DNA of 64,000 bases from Cantharellus purpuraceus. Taxonomy: Eukaryota; Basidiomycota; Agaricomycetes; Cantharellales; Hydnaceae. A program made the translations under genes and the position numbers. The DNA lies in the NCBI GenBank assembly GCA_025174535.1, contig JALBUN010000023.1:3224001-3288000 (forward strand), written 5' to 3'. Position 1 is the stretch's first letter. The number at the start of each line of letters is the position of its first letter. The notes below the pieces were generated by a model, which was not told the DNA's origin, ran no database searches, and worked only from the letters and a program-made list of their open reading frames with translations. This document shows positions 19,701-30,445 of this stretch, piece by piece.

Positions 19701-20594
19701 TTGATGATCTTGGACTGTTCATGGACTCTAAGGAAAGGATGGCATGGATAAAAGGACAGTTGAATGAGAAGTTTGTGATAACAGACTTGGGAGAAATGAG
19801 GAAGATACTTGGAATATGCATTGAATGAGACTGCAAAGAAGGGACGCTGAAGATCTCACAAGGCTCATATATTGACATTGTACTTGCACAGTTTCACATG
19901 CAGAATGTGAATACTGTTTCAACTCCACTCAGTAACTCCATGAAACTCAAGACACCCCCTCAGAACATAGACTCACCTGAAATTGATGCCCCTTATGCTA
20001 AAGCAATAGGTTCACTTATGTATGCTGCACTGGGCACACAACCCAATCTCACCTTCACTGTACAACAACTCACTATATCATACAAGCAGGAGCATTGGAC
20101 AGCCATCAAACATGCTCTCAGATATCTCAAGAGAATGTGTGATGTGGGCATCATCTTCAAAAGGGATATGGGCATGGAGCTTGAGGTTTTTGTGGATTCA
20201 GACTTTGCTAATCAATCTGATGCACTTTCAATTGGAGGATACACAGCAATGATTGGAGGAGGGTGTATTGCATGGAGCTCCAAGAAACAACAGATGGTAT
20301 CCTTATCAACAACTGGAGCTGAATATATAGCATTAACTGAGAGAACAAAATAACTCATCTGGCTGTGATGCACACTCCAAGAACTTGGCTTTGATCAAAA
20401 CCAACCGACATCTATTCATTCCAACAACTTAGGAGCTATAACACTATCACATGACTCAACTTACCATGCCCAAACAAAGCATATCAACATTGCATACCAT
20501 TTCATCATGAGAAAGTGGCATCTAACAAAGCAGCACTTACTTATATTTGATTGAAGGAGAACCCCATGGATATCATGATGAAAGGGTTGGAGTT
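16753..20594 (+). pseudogene. Copia gag-pol with many TGA stops and one frameshift
   Basis: Reads from ATG 16753 (FKIDLLNGNNYTAWRWRL) in a single frame through gag, zinc knuckle CHNCGKKGHYVADC (17415), protease WLADTAAST (17592), integrase zinc region (17997-18130) and core DNGGEY (18381) to 18492. One frameshift lies near 18600. It then reads in one frame through RT (YVDD at 19698) and RNase H (CIAWSSKKQQMVSLS at 20270). In-frame TGA stops lie near 17101, 17192, 17824, 18490, 19313, 19499, 19580, 19601 and 19826. Most sit where copia proteins have arginine. Few TAA or TAG stops are seen. Confidence 0.93.
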
Positions 20595-20650
20595 ACACAA
20601 GCATGTGTACCTGCATGAGAAGTTAGGAATGGAGACTCCATGAATTGATG

Positions 20651-20905
20651 TGTTGGGCAAATTGTATGAGTGGTGACAACACAGAGGCAATGGACAATGA
20701 GATGGATGAAGACTACAATGGTAATATTCAGGACAATGACGCACAATTCTCATAGTCTCCACAATAGGATGCTGATGCAGGCAGTCATGTGATCCAAACA
20801 ATGTATTGTGTCAGACAATAGTTATTGAATACATTCTTCCTGTATAAAAGGGAATGGTAGTAGCTATGAAAAAAAATAACTTCTTGACCTCTACTTCAAT
20901 TGACA
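20651..20905 (+). repeat. 3' LTR of the copia element
   Basis: TGTTGGGCAAATTG to ...CAATTGACA, 255 bp, colinear with the 5' LTR except for the 21-bp gap. GCTTT follows. Confidence 0.93.
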
Positions 20906-20910
20906 GCTTT

Positions 20911-21079
20911 TGCACTGGATGGTGCTTGCAGATGAGTCTCCATACCATTGACTATTAGCCAAAGGTAGTGAGACTGCAGTGCAGCTTGCATGTGCTTGGC
21001 CCAGAGCAAGTAGTTCTGGCCATTGAGCTATGGAAATTTGAATGCATGTGATTCTGATTCACCGGTGGGGCCCATAACC
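20911..21079 (-). pseudogene. 5' end of the interrupted copia gag, with primer binding site
   Basis: On the minus strand, GGTTATGGGCCCC (21079-21067) is a copia-type primer site. Gag then reads LNGQNYLLWAKHMQAALQ and YLWLIVNG up to the insertion point, and continues in frame at 16399. A TAG sits just before LNGQNY. The LTR of this element should lie upstream, but I could not define it. Confidence 0.75.
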
Positions 21080-21171
21080 TAACAACTTAGGCAGGCAGAG
21101 GCTGGAGTTCAGCAGAAAGGGCATGTATACTAATACTATCAATGAAATGTTACTAGTTGCTTACCTGGAGT
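21080..21171. repeat. Short unassigned stretch with a direct repeat
   Basis: ctggagttcagcagaaaggg occurs near 21112 and again near 21171, about 60 bp apart. Nothing else is recognised. It is the junction between the repeat nest and host genes. Confidence 0.5.
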
Positions 21172-21864
21172 TCAGCAGAAAGGGCGTGAACTCCAGTAGG
21201 CGCCAAAAAAATTTTCACTACTCCGCCGAACTGTGCACCCACATGAGTCCATGTTGAGGGCGAATCGTTCCATATCTAAGTCTTCGTCATATACGCAATC
21301 AATCTGAGAGGACGACAGGTCTGTCGTCGATGCTTCTGCGACCCCTTGTTGTATAAGATAGAACATCCCATTTCCCAAACTCTCTCCAATCGTTTCAGCT
21401 GCAATACTGCAGGCACCAGACCTTAGATTCACTCTTCTCTGAAGATCGGAAGTCCGCTGATTTGGGAGTCATGCTATCACCTTTCAATCCTAGGTCCTGG
21501 AGAAATGCACGATATGTGCATACTCTCTGTTTCTTATCAGCATTAACCAAGAGCTTCCGTTTTGGCGTGTGCAGGCCCTTATATCCTTTGCCAGCTTTGA
21601 AATACGTGATTGAGACGCCTTGATCTCGGTCCCCATTCAACTCTAATTGGAAATTGGACTCTCCCCTGTGCAGTAAAGATATTTAGGCATGCTCTGCGAC
21701 ACTGTGGCCCCTTTCAGATGCCCGTGACACGTGAACATAGTAGCTAGTAATACGGTCTCTCGCTCAGGATATTGCTTACAGTGCCTCACTGACACAGTGG
21801 ACTGCATGAAAGGTGGGCCGCCAATGTACAGACAACCCAACCAATAAAGCTTGCTAACATCCAT
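21172..21864 (-). CDS. Small unrecognised host gene, spliced (model uncertain)
   Basis: Minus-strand ATG at 21864 opens MDVSKLYWLGCLYIGG. A likely intron ends at the acceptor near 21668, and the frame continues LELNGDRDQGVSITYF, then VCTYRAFLQDLGLKG. A second intron (gtgatag...cttcag) near 21430-21475 may follow. Downstream, an 86-codon open frame (21432-21172) may be the last exon or unrelated. I recognise no family. Codon use is host-like, not CpG-poor like the repeats beside it. The splicing phases are only partly consistent, so treat this as a candidate gene. Confidence 0.4.
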
Positions 21865-22023
21865 GATCCGCCACGAACAAAGATACTATACTGTAACATA
21901 AATTTCAAGATAAGTAAACTCTACAGTTGATACACGTTCCGTGCCAAGGCACATCCCATGCTAATAAATCACAATATTACCGTCTAGTTCCGGAAAAAGG
22001 AGTTAAATGCCAAATTCTCAGCT

Positions 22024-23660
22024 TCACCATTTGTCCGGGTCAAGGAAATGACCATATTCCCAACTGTAACACTCCTGCGGAGTCACAAACCGAAAGCAAA
22101 ATCAATTGTCGGGAGTGCGCAAGTTCACTCACGGAACTCACAACACAATCGTCCTCAGGTTTAGCCACTGGTACATCAGGATCATTGACGAAGCTCTCGT
22201 TCCCGCCTTCCTGAGGTGCATTCCAATCCACTGCAAGCAAATCATTGATAATAACCTTGATTGGATGGGTCCGTACGTCGACGCTCCAGTTCCACTTCGT
22301 CACTGTGTCGTACACGATGGAAGTACCCAAGTGACAACTGTTGGAGGAAAATATCAGTATCAAATAAGGGTATTATGAGGGCGTCAAGGTAAAGGAAACT
22401 GACCGACTCTCCATGGCGTATCCTGCGATCGCACAGGCCGATAATACGCCATTGCACGTGCCCATGGGTATAGGGTCAGCGGTATGGTACACATGAGTGA
22501 CATGATGCGTTGAGGGCTGTTATGAAGTCAATGAAAGAGTCATAGATCGAAATTAGAGACCATATACCGGGGAGGGTAAGTGGAGTCTATTTGCTGCCAT
22601 CTTCTCACCAGGTGCTTCGAAGGTAACAACGGGAGCCCCGAATGTAACACCGAGCAGCGAGGCCAATGCACCCCCTAGAGAGTGACCTAGCAGAGCTAAT
22701 CGAAGATGTATATTGACTAGGAACAGACTAACTTACCAATGAGCCATATAGTCGAGTCGGGGTACATGTATGATACATTGTTATATAAGTTCTGGAGGGT
22801 ATCGTGAGTCAGAACAGTGTCTAGATAAACTGAAACAACTTACCGTGCCAATCGGATAAAATAGGCTGTCTTCGATGAGGCTCAACTCTAGACAATCCCG
22901 ATCGCACTTCCACCCGCCAGCATGACAACCACAAACTGGACTCCACGTGAAATCCACTCGTGCGCAACAACACGAAAACAACAAGTTGTCGTTGAGCTTG
23001 TCTTTTCGTGCCGTGGGTCCTCCACCCCCAAATAAACCGGCCGATGTTCCTTTAATTGAAATCACGACGGTGCTATTGTCAGCTGTAGCGAAGACATGCC
23101 CACGGAAGCCATCATCATCATCGTCCCAGCCAAAAGGGAAGCTCTAAGGAAATATAGGAAATCGTCATAGTACGGTGGGCACGAGACAAGAAGACACATA
23201 CGGTATTCCAATCATGTCCTAAATCGTACCACTTGCGTCCATTTCCGTCATCAGGAAAAGCGTAGGCATTGTTTGTCATCTTAGCAAGGTGCAATAATGA
23301 CTTCCTGTTAGTCACGTCTGGCCCGATGATTTCTTCTTCACCCCATGAGAGTTCTTCAATATCGCCCCCTTCACCCTTAGAAAACGGCTTCATGCGTGCC
23401 CGTGCGTGCGCACCAAACGAAGATGGTCGATGGGTCTTTACCATTCGCGTCATGAGCATATACGACTCTTGAGTATCATGGACATTATTTTGTAACGTCT
23501 CTCGTGGTACATCTGAAAAGAGAATTCGACTAGAGTTCGTAACCCCGTGTAGATGTCGAAGGTGGAATGTCAGGTGGCTTGGCTGATACACAAGCGGCAC
23601 CTGGGTTGTTGTTGCAGGGATTGCAAACAGTAGCGAAACTAGCAGAGAGGTCGGCAGCAT
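22024..23660 (-). CDS. ATG15: ATG15-type autophagy lipase, 7 exons
   Basis: Vacuolar phospholipase that lyses autophagic bodies after they are delivered to the vacuole; known members are single-span membrane glycoproteins. Exons: 23202-23660, 22844-23143, 22737-22791, 22568-22686, 22404-22516, 22142-22337, 22024-22074 (1293 bp, 430 residues). A hydrophobic N-terminus ([16 protein letters not shown]) fits a signal or anchor. Family landmarks: [72 protein letters not shown], the serine motif [33 protein letters not shown] and [15 protein letters not shown]. It ends [12 protein letters not shown]. All introns are GT-AG, 50-67 bp. No defect is seen. Confidence 0.93.
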
Positions 23661-24266
23661 GCCCTATGGTAATGTTAACAAGTCCTCCTAAGTAAGTAAC
23701 CGCCGGCGCCAATTACCACCTGTGTTTCACGTGATCCTTCTATTTCGGTTGACAATAAGTTGACGACTGCGGTATGACATTCTTTGGGAAACGAGAACAG
23801 CTGCGGTGTCCCTGTGCTGCGCTGAATAATAAGCAACTGACTCCCATCAAGACATCGGCTCCCCTGGGGCCTTGCTGTCTTCTAACTTCGGCGTTTTCGG
23901 AATCACGACAATCATGATTTTGGAATGAACTTTCACTTCTGGCGCATGTGGCATTTGCAGTTGTTTTCACAGCCGTATATTTCCAGCATGAGACTATACC
24001 CCCCTGACTCTGAATCGCAGCACTGAAGTAGCATAACTTTCCCAATAGATCCCCCTGATGTAGGTATGTCCTCAGTGTATCGCTCCCTGCCAATGGTCCA
24101 AATCTTCGGATATCATGTACTAAACGGTTTCTCGACCACAAGCTATCAAACAGACCAAAATATGAATCAGCAAAACAGATCAGCAATTGTCTTCTCTCTG
24201 CTACTCGCGCAGCGACCTAGAATGATTAGAGCCATCCGGTATGCAGTTTTCCCGATCATGTCATTT
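23661..24266. other. Intergenic region between ATG15 and the DUF6535 gene
   Basis: It contains the upstream region of ATG15 and the downstream region of the next gene. Open frames here do not start with ATG or resemble known proteins. No repeat or RNA gene is recognised. Confidence 0.5.
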
Positions 24267-26911
24267 TCATACGTTCTCCCATCTGTCCAACATCCATTTC
24301 AGGCTCCGAAGCATCCGCTGCAGATCACGTTGACGGATGGGAGTCATGCTCACTTCATCCCGAGTCTCTTTCGATTGCACAGAGTGCTCCAAAACATGGA
24401 TGAGTACCCGGTATGTCTGCCGGAACCTACTCTCGCCAGTAGCATTCCATTGGATCCAGGAAGACCCCACAAAAGTCCAGGACCAGTAGGCCAGGTTCTG
24501 CTGGGTAGCGTTCCCGGAAGCGAAAAACGTGGCTAGTGCCTCTGCTAGTCCCAGATCTACCATGATGTCTTGTGCCTGGGGGTCCCTTGCAAGATCGACT
24601 AGGGCAAGGGAAGACGCATTGGAAAGATCATCGAACGTAGAGTTCAGATTTCGGATGAGAGAGCTCACGCCACCCTGAACAAGTATATCCTTCCTATGTT
24701 TCTCCCAGTGCATCATTTCCCCAATAACTTGTGTTGCATTGACCTGTACGGGATGCGCTGTGGGAAATTCTAGTAAAGGGATAATTGCAGATGGTAAATT
24801 TGGGACCGTGGATTGGGAGTCAAATGATAGCAGTCGTCGGAAGGTTTCCAAAACCCTGCACGTCAATCTTTCGGACTTTGAGGACGAGAGCACAGCAATC
24901 AAAGCTGCGGATGCTCCATTCTGCCATGAAGGGATGTTGTTCTCGATGAGGAGCTTGCAGATAACCATCCCCCCTGCCTCGAAATCGGCTTCGCCAAGGT
25001 TGTATCGCGACTTATCGCTAGCAGGATTGTCTCTCATGATGTCAATGACGCAACGTATGATTGAATCTTGCGCGTCTTGCCGCCTCTTTTCCTCATCTAG
25101 ATACTTTGCCACTTCGTTCTTCCTATAGTCATGGACGAAGACACGGAGTCCCACTCCAATAGCACAAGTAATAGGATCACCCATGGTATACGGCAGATAC
25201 AGAAGCCGAAGAAGGCACGCGACTACTGCCGGACGAGTAGAAAACATAGAGGGTTCTCCAAATTCGGCACCCCATAGTGCAATGGTGTCAACCAATGCCC
25301 AGACAGAGAAGCAGTTTAACTGGGCATTTCTATAGCAGTGTCGATTGAGAAGTTCAACCATGATACCGAACTCCCGATTTGCGCGTCGACCCTCTGCTCT
25401 GTCACATTGTGTGCTGGCACAAAGGTAGAGAGCGAGTGCGTTAAGATCCCAGCCTTCTGATATGAGCTGTTCCAGGGTAAAATCACCCCAGGAAACGATC
25501 CATGCTCGCCAATGAAAGCGACTTAAGATTGGCGCTATGTCGCTGTGTGTGCAATGGCGTAGAGAGCAAAACATCGAGGCAAGGTAGGGAATGCTGTTTG
25601 CAGCATGCTGCCTAATGACGACAGAGGCCATTGACAGGTCCTCGATGGGTGGAGGCTCCAGTCGATCTACCAAGAGCTGGATGGCACCGCGGTCGCGAAG
25701 CCTGGGTGTTGCATTGAAGTCTGGTCGAAGTGATGCCGTCGCTCTCAGGGCTACGTCGACCACCTCTAGGTCCTGAGAAGTGGCCACCAGCCATTCTATG
25801 GCTCCGACGTTGAGTTCATGATACGAGCCATCGATTCCAGTGCGCTCCATTTCTGTGTGAGTTGGGACGCGATTGACTTGGAATAAAGGCCTGAAAGAGG
25901 TCCGACAACAGATGGCGACGTATAGGGCGTGAATGTACTCCGTTACCGTGATTGCCTGGCAATATACCCAGCGAGCCAGCATACGAATAGTTAAAGAGAA
26001 TGGTGTTTTGAAGGGACAAGTGAGGTCAAAGAGAGGTGCGATGGTCGTGACGAGAATAAATCCAAATAGAAGTGCAGTGAAGGATATCACTACGTAGCCA
26101 ATGGCCTTATTGATAGACCACAGGAGTATATCGAGCCCCACAAAAAAGAGTGAAAATCCTGTCTGCAAAAGAAACGGAAGAATCGAGATGATCTCGGGGA
26201 CTTTCCAAGCAACAAGACCACTGTATCGGAAATGACGCTGCCGCGCGTGTGCTTCCATGCGGCCTGGACGATCCAAAGTGTAGGCTTGGAGCCATTGCTT
26301 AACGAGCATAGCGATGAATGCAGCAGAGAGGCTGCATATCAGACTTGAGAACCATATGACATTGACCCACCATGTACTATTTGACGGTTCGAAGGAGGTG
26401 AGAAGAGATGATGGTGAGACAGCTGGAAAATGCAACGTGGTAGCATTGTCGTTTTGGAGTAGAAGCGTATCGAGTCGTTGCGCAACATTGACGAGGAGAG
26501 CAACAGTTGTATCTTGAGGATTCGGTTGCAGCATTTTATACGAATCAACGATAAACGCTGTAAGGACAGCAGAGAAAAGGCCAGCCTTGGTTCGATTAAC
26601 TGAGCCAGGCAGCAAGACACATCATATACAAGCAAGGCTCACCAAGATGAGCAGAACGTCTAGAGCGTCGTTCCAACCTTTCAACGCGACCTTGTCGTAT
26701 TCTGTCGACTCTCTGACATACATTGGCCATAACTTGCCATCGCTACGAAGATCAACCCCAAGAGCCTGGCCAGTGTCCCTCCCCAGCTGGGAGGCATGCA
26801 TATCACCTGCGGTAGAACGATATAGACCGCTCGAAACACGCTGAAACACGAGCTCGTTAGGTCATATACAACTGGATACGGTATGTGAGCTCTCACTTTG
26901 GCATTAGCCAT
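24267..26911 (-). CDS. DUF6535 membrane protein with C-terminal ARM-like repeats
   Basis: Basidiomycete-specific membrane protein of unknown role. Exons: 26897-26911 (MANAK, least certain), 26643-26840, 24267-26585 (2532 bp, 843 residues). The second intron is placed so that DVLLIL joins AGLFSAVLTAFIV, the family's first membrane segment. Further hydrophobic segments are VNVIWFSSLICSLSAAFIAM, ISILPFLLQTGFSLFFVGL and VVISFTALLFGFILV, with the conserved KQWL between. The last about 500 residues are helical and ARM/HEAT-like, for example SAIIPLLEF, GGVSSLIRNL and LALVDLARDPQAQ. DUF6535 proteins often carry such repeats. The large exon is uninterrupted. Confidence 0.85.
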
Positions 26912-27582
26912 GTCAGAGAAGCAAGAAACCGAGTTTGAAAGCTGCTTCAAATGACTTGTGTTTGAGGGTTATATCGAGGACTCTATGCTTTGACTGCTCT
27001 AGTGGAAGCAGAAGAATAATGTTGCGTGTGAAGCCTTGCAGTTATTTTTGACCAACTTATCGTCTGCCAGTGCATGACCGAAGGTGTCTACATTATGAGT
27101 TCGGCTGATTCTTCTGATGCGTAGGTTGTGGCGCTGTAAGCTGTGTCTTAATCGCATGCATAGATCAATGAAACCTGCATGCTGTGCGATCGTGTTTCCC
27201 CACTAATTACACAGAATCAGCGACACAACATGAAAATTAAAACCGGGTGCATGGCACAACATCGGGGTTGCCACAATCGAAAAAACCCAGCATGGCACAC
27301 CATCAAAATGACTGGGGCGGTGCATGACACACCAAAGAGGACAGTGGTTAGTAGGCTGGGAAGCATAGAAGCTCAGCTGTGTAGCCATTGATAATCAACA
27401 CGAACTACACAATAATTGCAGAAAATCCGTCACCGGTTCACAGGTACGGTACCGGTACATGTGCGAATTATGATTAATTCTAGAAATACAGCAGGTATCA
27501 ATCTAAGGCGGTCGAAGCTTTTCGTATAAGTCCCATCTCTGTATCAGACGGAGAAAGAACCGACCGCAGGGTATAATAATAT
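26912..27582. other. Intergenic region
   Basis: It holds the upstream region of the DUF6535 gene and the 3' flank of the dynactin-like gene. A GGTACCGGTAC palindrome-like stretch lies near 27446. No gene or repeat is recognised. Confidence 0.5.
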
Positions 27583-28519
27583 CTACTCGTATCCCAACCG
27601 CCTTTGTTCATCTTTCTCCCGCTCAGCTTTGCCGACTCGATCCTCAGCTTCAGTGATAACATCATTCCAAGCAACAAAAAGCTCTGACAACGCATCAACC
27701 TATATTGGTCAGATTCACAAACTCACAGTAAAAGCGTGGGAAACACACTTTTGTCGCATGCTTCTCCAGGAGGACCGCTATGCGGTTTTCAAGGGACGCA
27801 GCTTTGGCAAGATCTTCTTCATGCGCCTTCACCAACGCCTGCAGTCGTGGTTGAAGAGGCTCATAGTCTGATTCCGCTCAGTTGTTAATCTCAAATATCC
27901 AGTATCTTTTGAACTACTCACCGACCAGCTTTCCAGCTCCGGTAACACCTCGTTTCTCAAGTGCGTCGATTTCACGTAGATCTCTATCAGCACCTCTAAT
28001 GTCGCCTTCCATCTCGAACAAGAAAGCGTCTAGTTCTGTGAACGACATAGATGAATAGTTGGGGGGCGCCGCTAGAGTATTTGATATCCCCGAAAGCGCA
28101 AAGGAGGGGGTGAGGAATTGCGCGTGTTCGTCATCTACGTGAATGACCATTAGTTACTGAAGAAAATAACAAAGAAGTAACGGACAATGGTCCATGAATC
28201 TCTTCAGCCCATCATTGCTCGCGACTACTGCGTCCAGTCGCCTCTGTACATCTTCTGCTCTTCTAAAGAGTGACTCCCGTGTTTGCGCTTCTTCCTTTGT
28301 GGCTCTGCCTTCAGTTGCATGCTTCCGCATCTCCCTCGTCGCATCCTGCCGTACACCCAAAAGCAATGCTTCCAGCCACCGTATGCGCAGCTCAAGTGTC
28401 ACCTCTGGCGAAATTTCCGCACGAGCTTGCTCTGCTTGTGCTGTGGAACTCCCCGGTGGCACCTGTGGTGATACCCCGGCTGGTTCTGAAGTTTCGGTAT
28501 CAGGCTGTGGCGGGTCCAT
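27583..28519 (-). CDS. Dynactin subunit p24 (DCTN3)-like protein
   Basis: Probable shoulder subunit of dynactin, the dynein adaptor complex. Exons: 28186-28519, 27922-28134, 27749-27867, 27583-27699 (783 bp, 260 residues); all introns are GT-AG, 49-54 bp. The start is ATG 28519 in a strong context (gccATGG). An upstream in-frame ATG at 28663 would add 48 low-complexity residues. Features resembling DCTN3: LELRIRWLEALLLG near the start, KRFMDHYDEHAQFL, a long helical region and LSELFVAWNDVITEAED near the end, comparable to LSKQFVQWDELL in animal p24. Coiled-coil composition is high. Similarity is weak, as is usual for this family, so the name is probable rather than certain. Confidence 0.62.
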
Positions 28520-29294
28520 GGCAGAGTTGGCGTCCGCACGTGCCTGCTGTGCGCGAACAGTGAAGCTACGTGCACTGGAAGGCGGCGGCGAGGTTGGAGG
28601 TGTGGTTGAGAAAACTCGATGATGATGAGCGTCTCCAAGGAAGACACTACCAAGCACAGTCATTGTTGGCCGAAATGCACGCAAGGAGGAATCCGAAGTC
28701 CGCTAATTGGACGACGTAACGTCGCAGAGTACAGCTACGTAGTTAACTTGGGTTTACAAGACGTGGGGGACATCTAAATACAACAGATGTATGTGTCTTC
28801 GTGGCTACAGCTACACAGTCCTTCTAATCCGTCAGTAAAAAGCATAGCTGAGAGCAATATATTAGTATCATGTAATACTAGAAAAAATTTCGATAATGAA
28901 GTATCAGCAAATAAAAGGCAATGTAAAATTGTCTCCATGGCACACATGTGCGGGCAGAACAGGTCTGAGATTTTGTCATCAAGAGGAGGGTCGAGAACAA
29001 TTAGGAGTTAAAGAAAAGAATGTGAACTCACGGTTATGATTACTGGATCTATATAGGTGGGAGAAGTAGAGACTCCTGTCGTGATGAAAGGGGTAATCAG
29101 CATATCATACGGCATATGACTGGCAGAAAATAGAAAATAAAGTGACAGAAGAATTCAGATATATTAGGCAATATTTAGTTTATCCCCAACACCTGTCAGG
29201 TTTTCGGAACAGGTCTGATTATTGTCTCATCATCGAAAAAAATGTCCACAACACCGATCCCTAGCTGAAACACCACTTACCAAGAATAAGGTGC
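28520..29294. other. Intergenic region
   Basis: About 0.7 kb, AT-rich near 28840-28930 and 29130-29180. A short string (gaacaggtctga) occurs near 28958 and 29208. No gene is recognised. Confidence 0.45.
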
Positions 29295-30113
29295 CTAACT
29301 GAGGATGGGAGGAGGCATTGCGGTGCGTGGAAAAATAGGTCCCGAAAGGCGTTGTGGGGATGAACTGTGCGAATATGGGGATTCGACGATGTCATCATCG
29401 CTGTCCGAAGCCGAATTTTCAGGGTGACAACAATCCTCTATATACACACCCACCCCTGCCACTGTCTCCTCGGCTCGCCATAGAACCTCGCCACGGCCGT
29501 CCATGGTCCGCCGCCTTGTCCCGCCTCGAAGGTCATGTTCGAATTCTAGTTTGCGGAGTGCTGCCATGAGATCATCGGCAAGTGGTGTGGGATTAGGTGG
29601 CTCCTCTTTGATCGGCTCCCATCCTTCAGGTGGAGAGCCTGGAGGAGAGATAAGGAAGTTCTTTGTTGGTGATGGAGGGGCTAGATGGTACGGATTACGT
29701 TTACGTGTACCATCTTGTTCAAACTCAGTATCAGGAGAATCAATAGGAGTTGGGCTCCCTCGATAAACTCGTAGTGTCACCCGGGCACTGCACAAGCGAA
29801 AATTTGAGCATTTTGAAAAGATGCGAAAGGGGAAAACCTACTATCCAGCGACGCCTCCAACTTCGATGCCATCGATATATCTCTTCCCTTGCTCGGCTGC
29901 ATCGTTCTCGTAGTATACGATGATGGCACGTCCAAAAGCACGGATGGGAGCAAATGTGTGTAAGGCACCATAGCGCGCAAAATGCTCTCGCAGAGCGCCA
30001 AGAATGGTGGGATGAAAGAACGACGGTGGAAGAGACGCAAGGACAAGGGTATTTGTAGGTGTGACAACTGGAGGAGAGCTTGGTGCTGATGCTGGTAAGG
30101 TGAGGGCAGGCAT
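29295..30113 (-). CDS. Calcipressin (regulator of calcineurin, RCAN family)
   Basis: Regulator of the Ca2+/calmodulin-activated phosphatase calcineurin. Exons: 29842-30113 and 29295-29787 (765 bp, 254 residues) with a 54-bp GT-AG intron; across the junction the frame reads GGVAGYARVTLRVY. The N-terminal half is an RRM-like fold (LVLASLPPSFF, FGRAIIVYYEND). The diagnostic FLISPPGSPPEGWEP motif follows, then an acidic stretch and GVGVYIED near residue 210, which may serve as the PxIxIT-like calcineurin dock. The C-terminus is serine-rich. ATG 30113 is chosen because an upstream non-ATG extension is not conserved. Confidence 0.9.
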
Positions 30114-30445
30114 GTCGTCGTGAGAGGAACAAGGAAAAGTACCGCTCCTCCACTTTTTATGCCTCCGACGCAATGACTAAGCTCCGACCACCGCAGGTGG
30201 CACTGTATGGCAGTACTCTTCCACAGCTACTAGCAGGCAACCATGAAATTTGAAAATTTATAAGCTTGGCCACCTTGGCCGAACTACGCAAATCTTAATG
30301 GCTGTTATGTACTGCCTTTCGTGCAGCATGGTCTCCAAACACACCCATCGACTCCTTGGTATCACGGATTGTCCACCTAGGTACACCTGCCCCTGATACA
30401 AAATATTGGTCCAACAATCACTGCGAGAAGAAATGGTTCACGATT
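30114..30445. other. Short intergenic region
   Basis: 332 bp between two genes on the same strand; the 3' end of the MFS gene faces away. No motif is recognised. Confidence 0.5.

Larger units (their letters stand above)
16400..20905 (+). mobile_element. Structurally complete Ty1/copia element, target duplication GCTTT
   Basis: A 4506-bp element with TG...CA LTRs: 5' LTR 16400-16675 (276 bp) and 3' LTR 20651-20905 (255 bp). It is flanked by GCTTT at 16395-16399 and 20906-20910. The LTRs differ by one 21-bp length change plus scattered substitutions, so it is not recent. Domain order gag-PR-IN-RT-RH is that of copia. It is inserted in the gag of another copia on the opposite strand. Confidence 0.96.

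Noticed and set aside
23740..24186. 149-codon minus-strand frame between ATG15 and DUF6535
   Set aside because: Starts without ATG, no recognisable domain, and fits UTR/promoter space.
24739..25128. Plus-strand frames opposite the DUF6535 gene
   Set aside because: Shadow of a long real exon; no family similarity and no good context.
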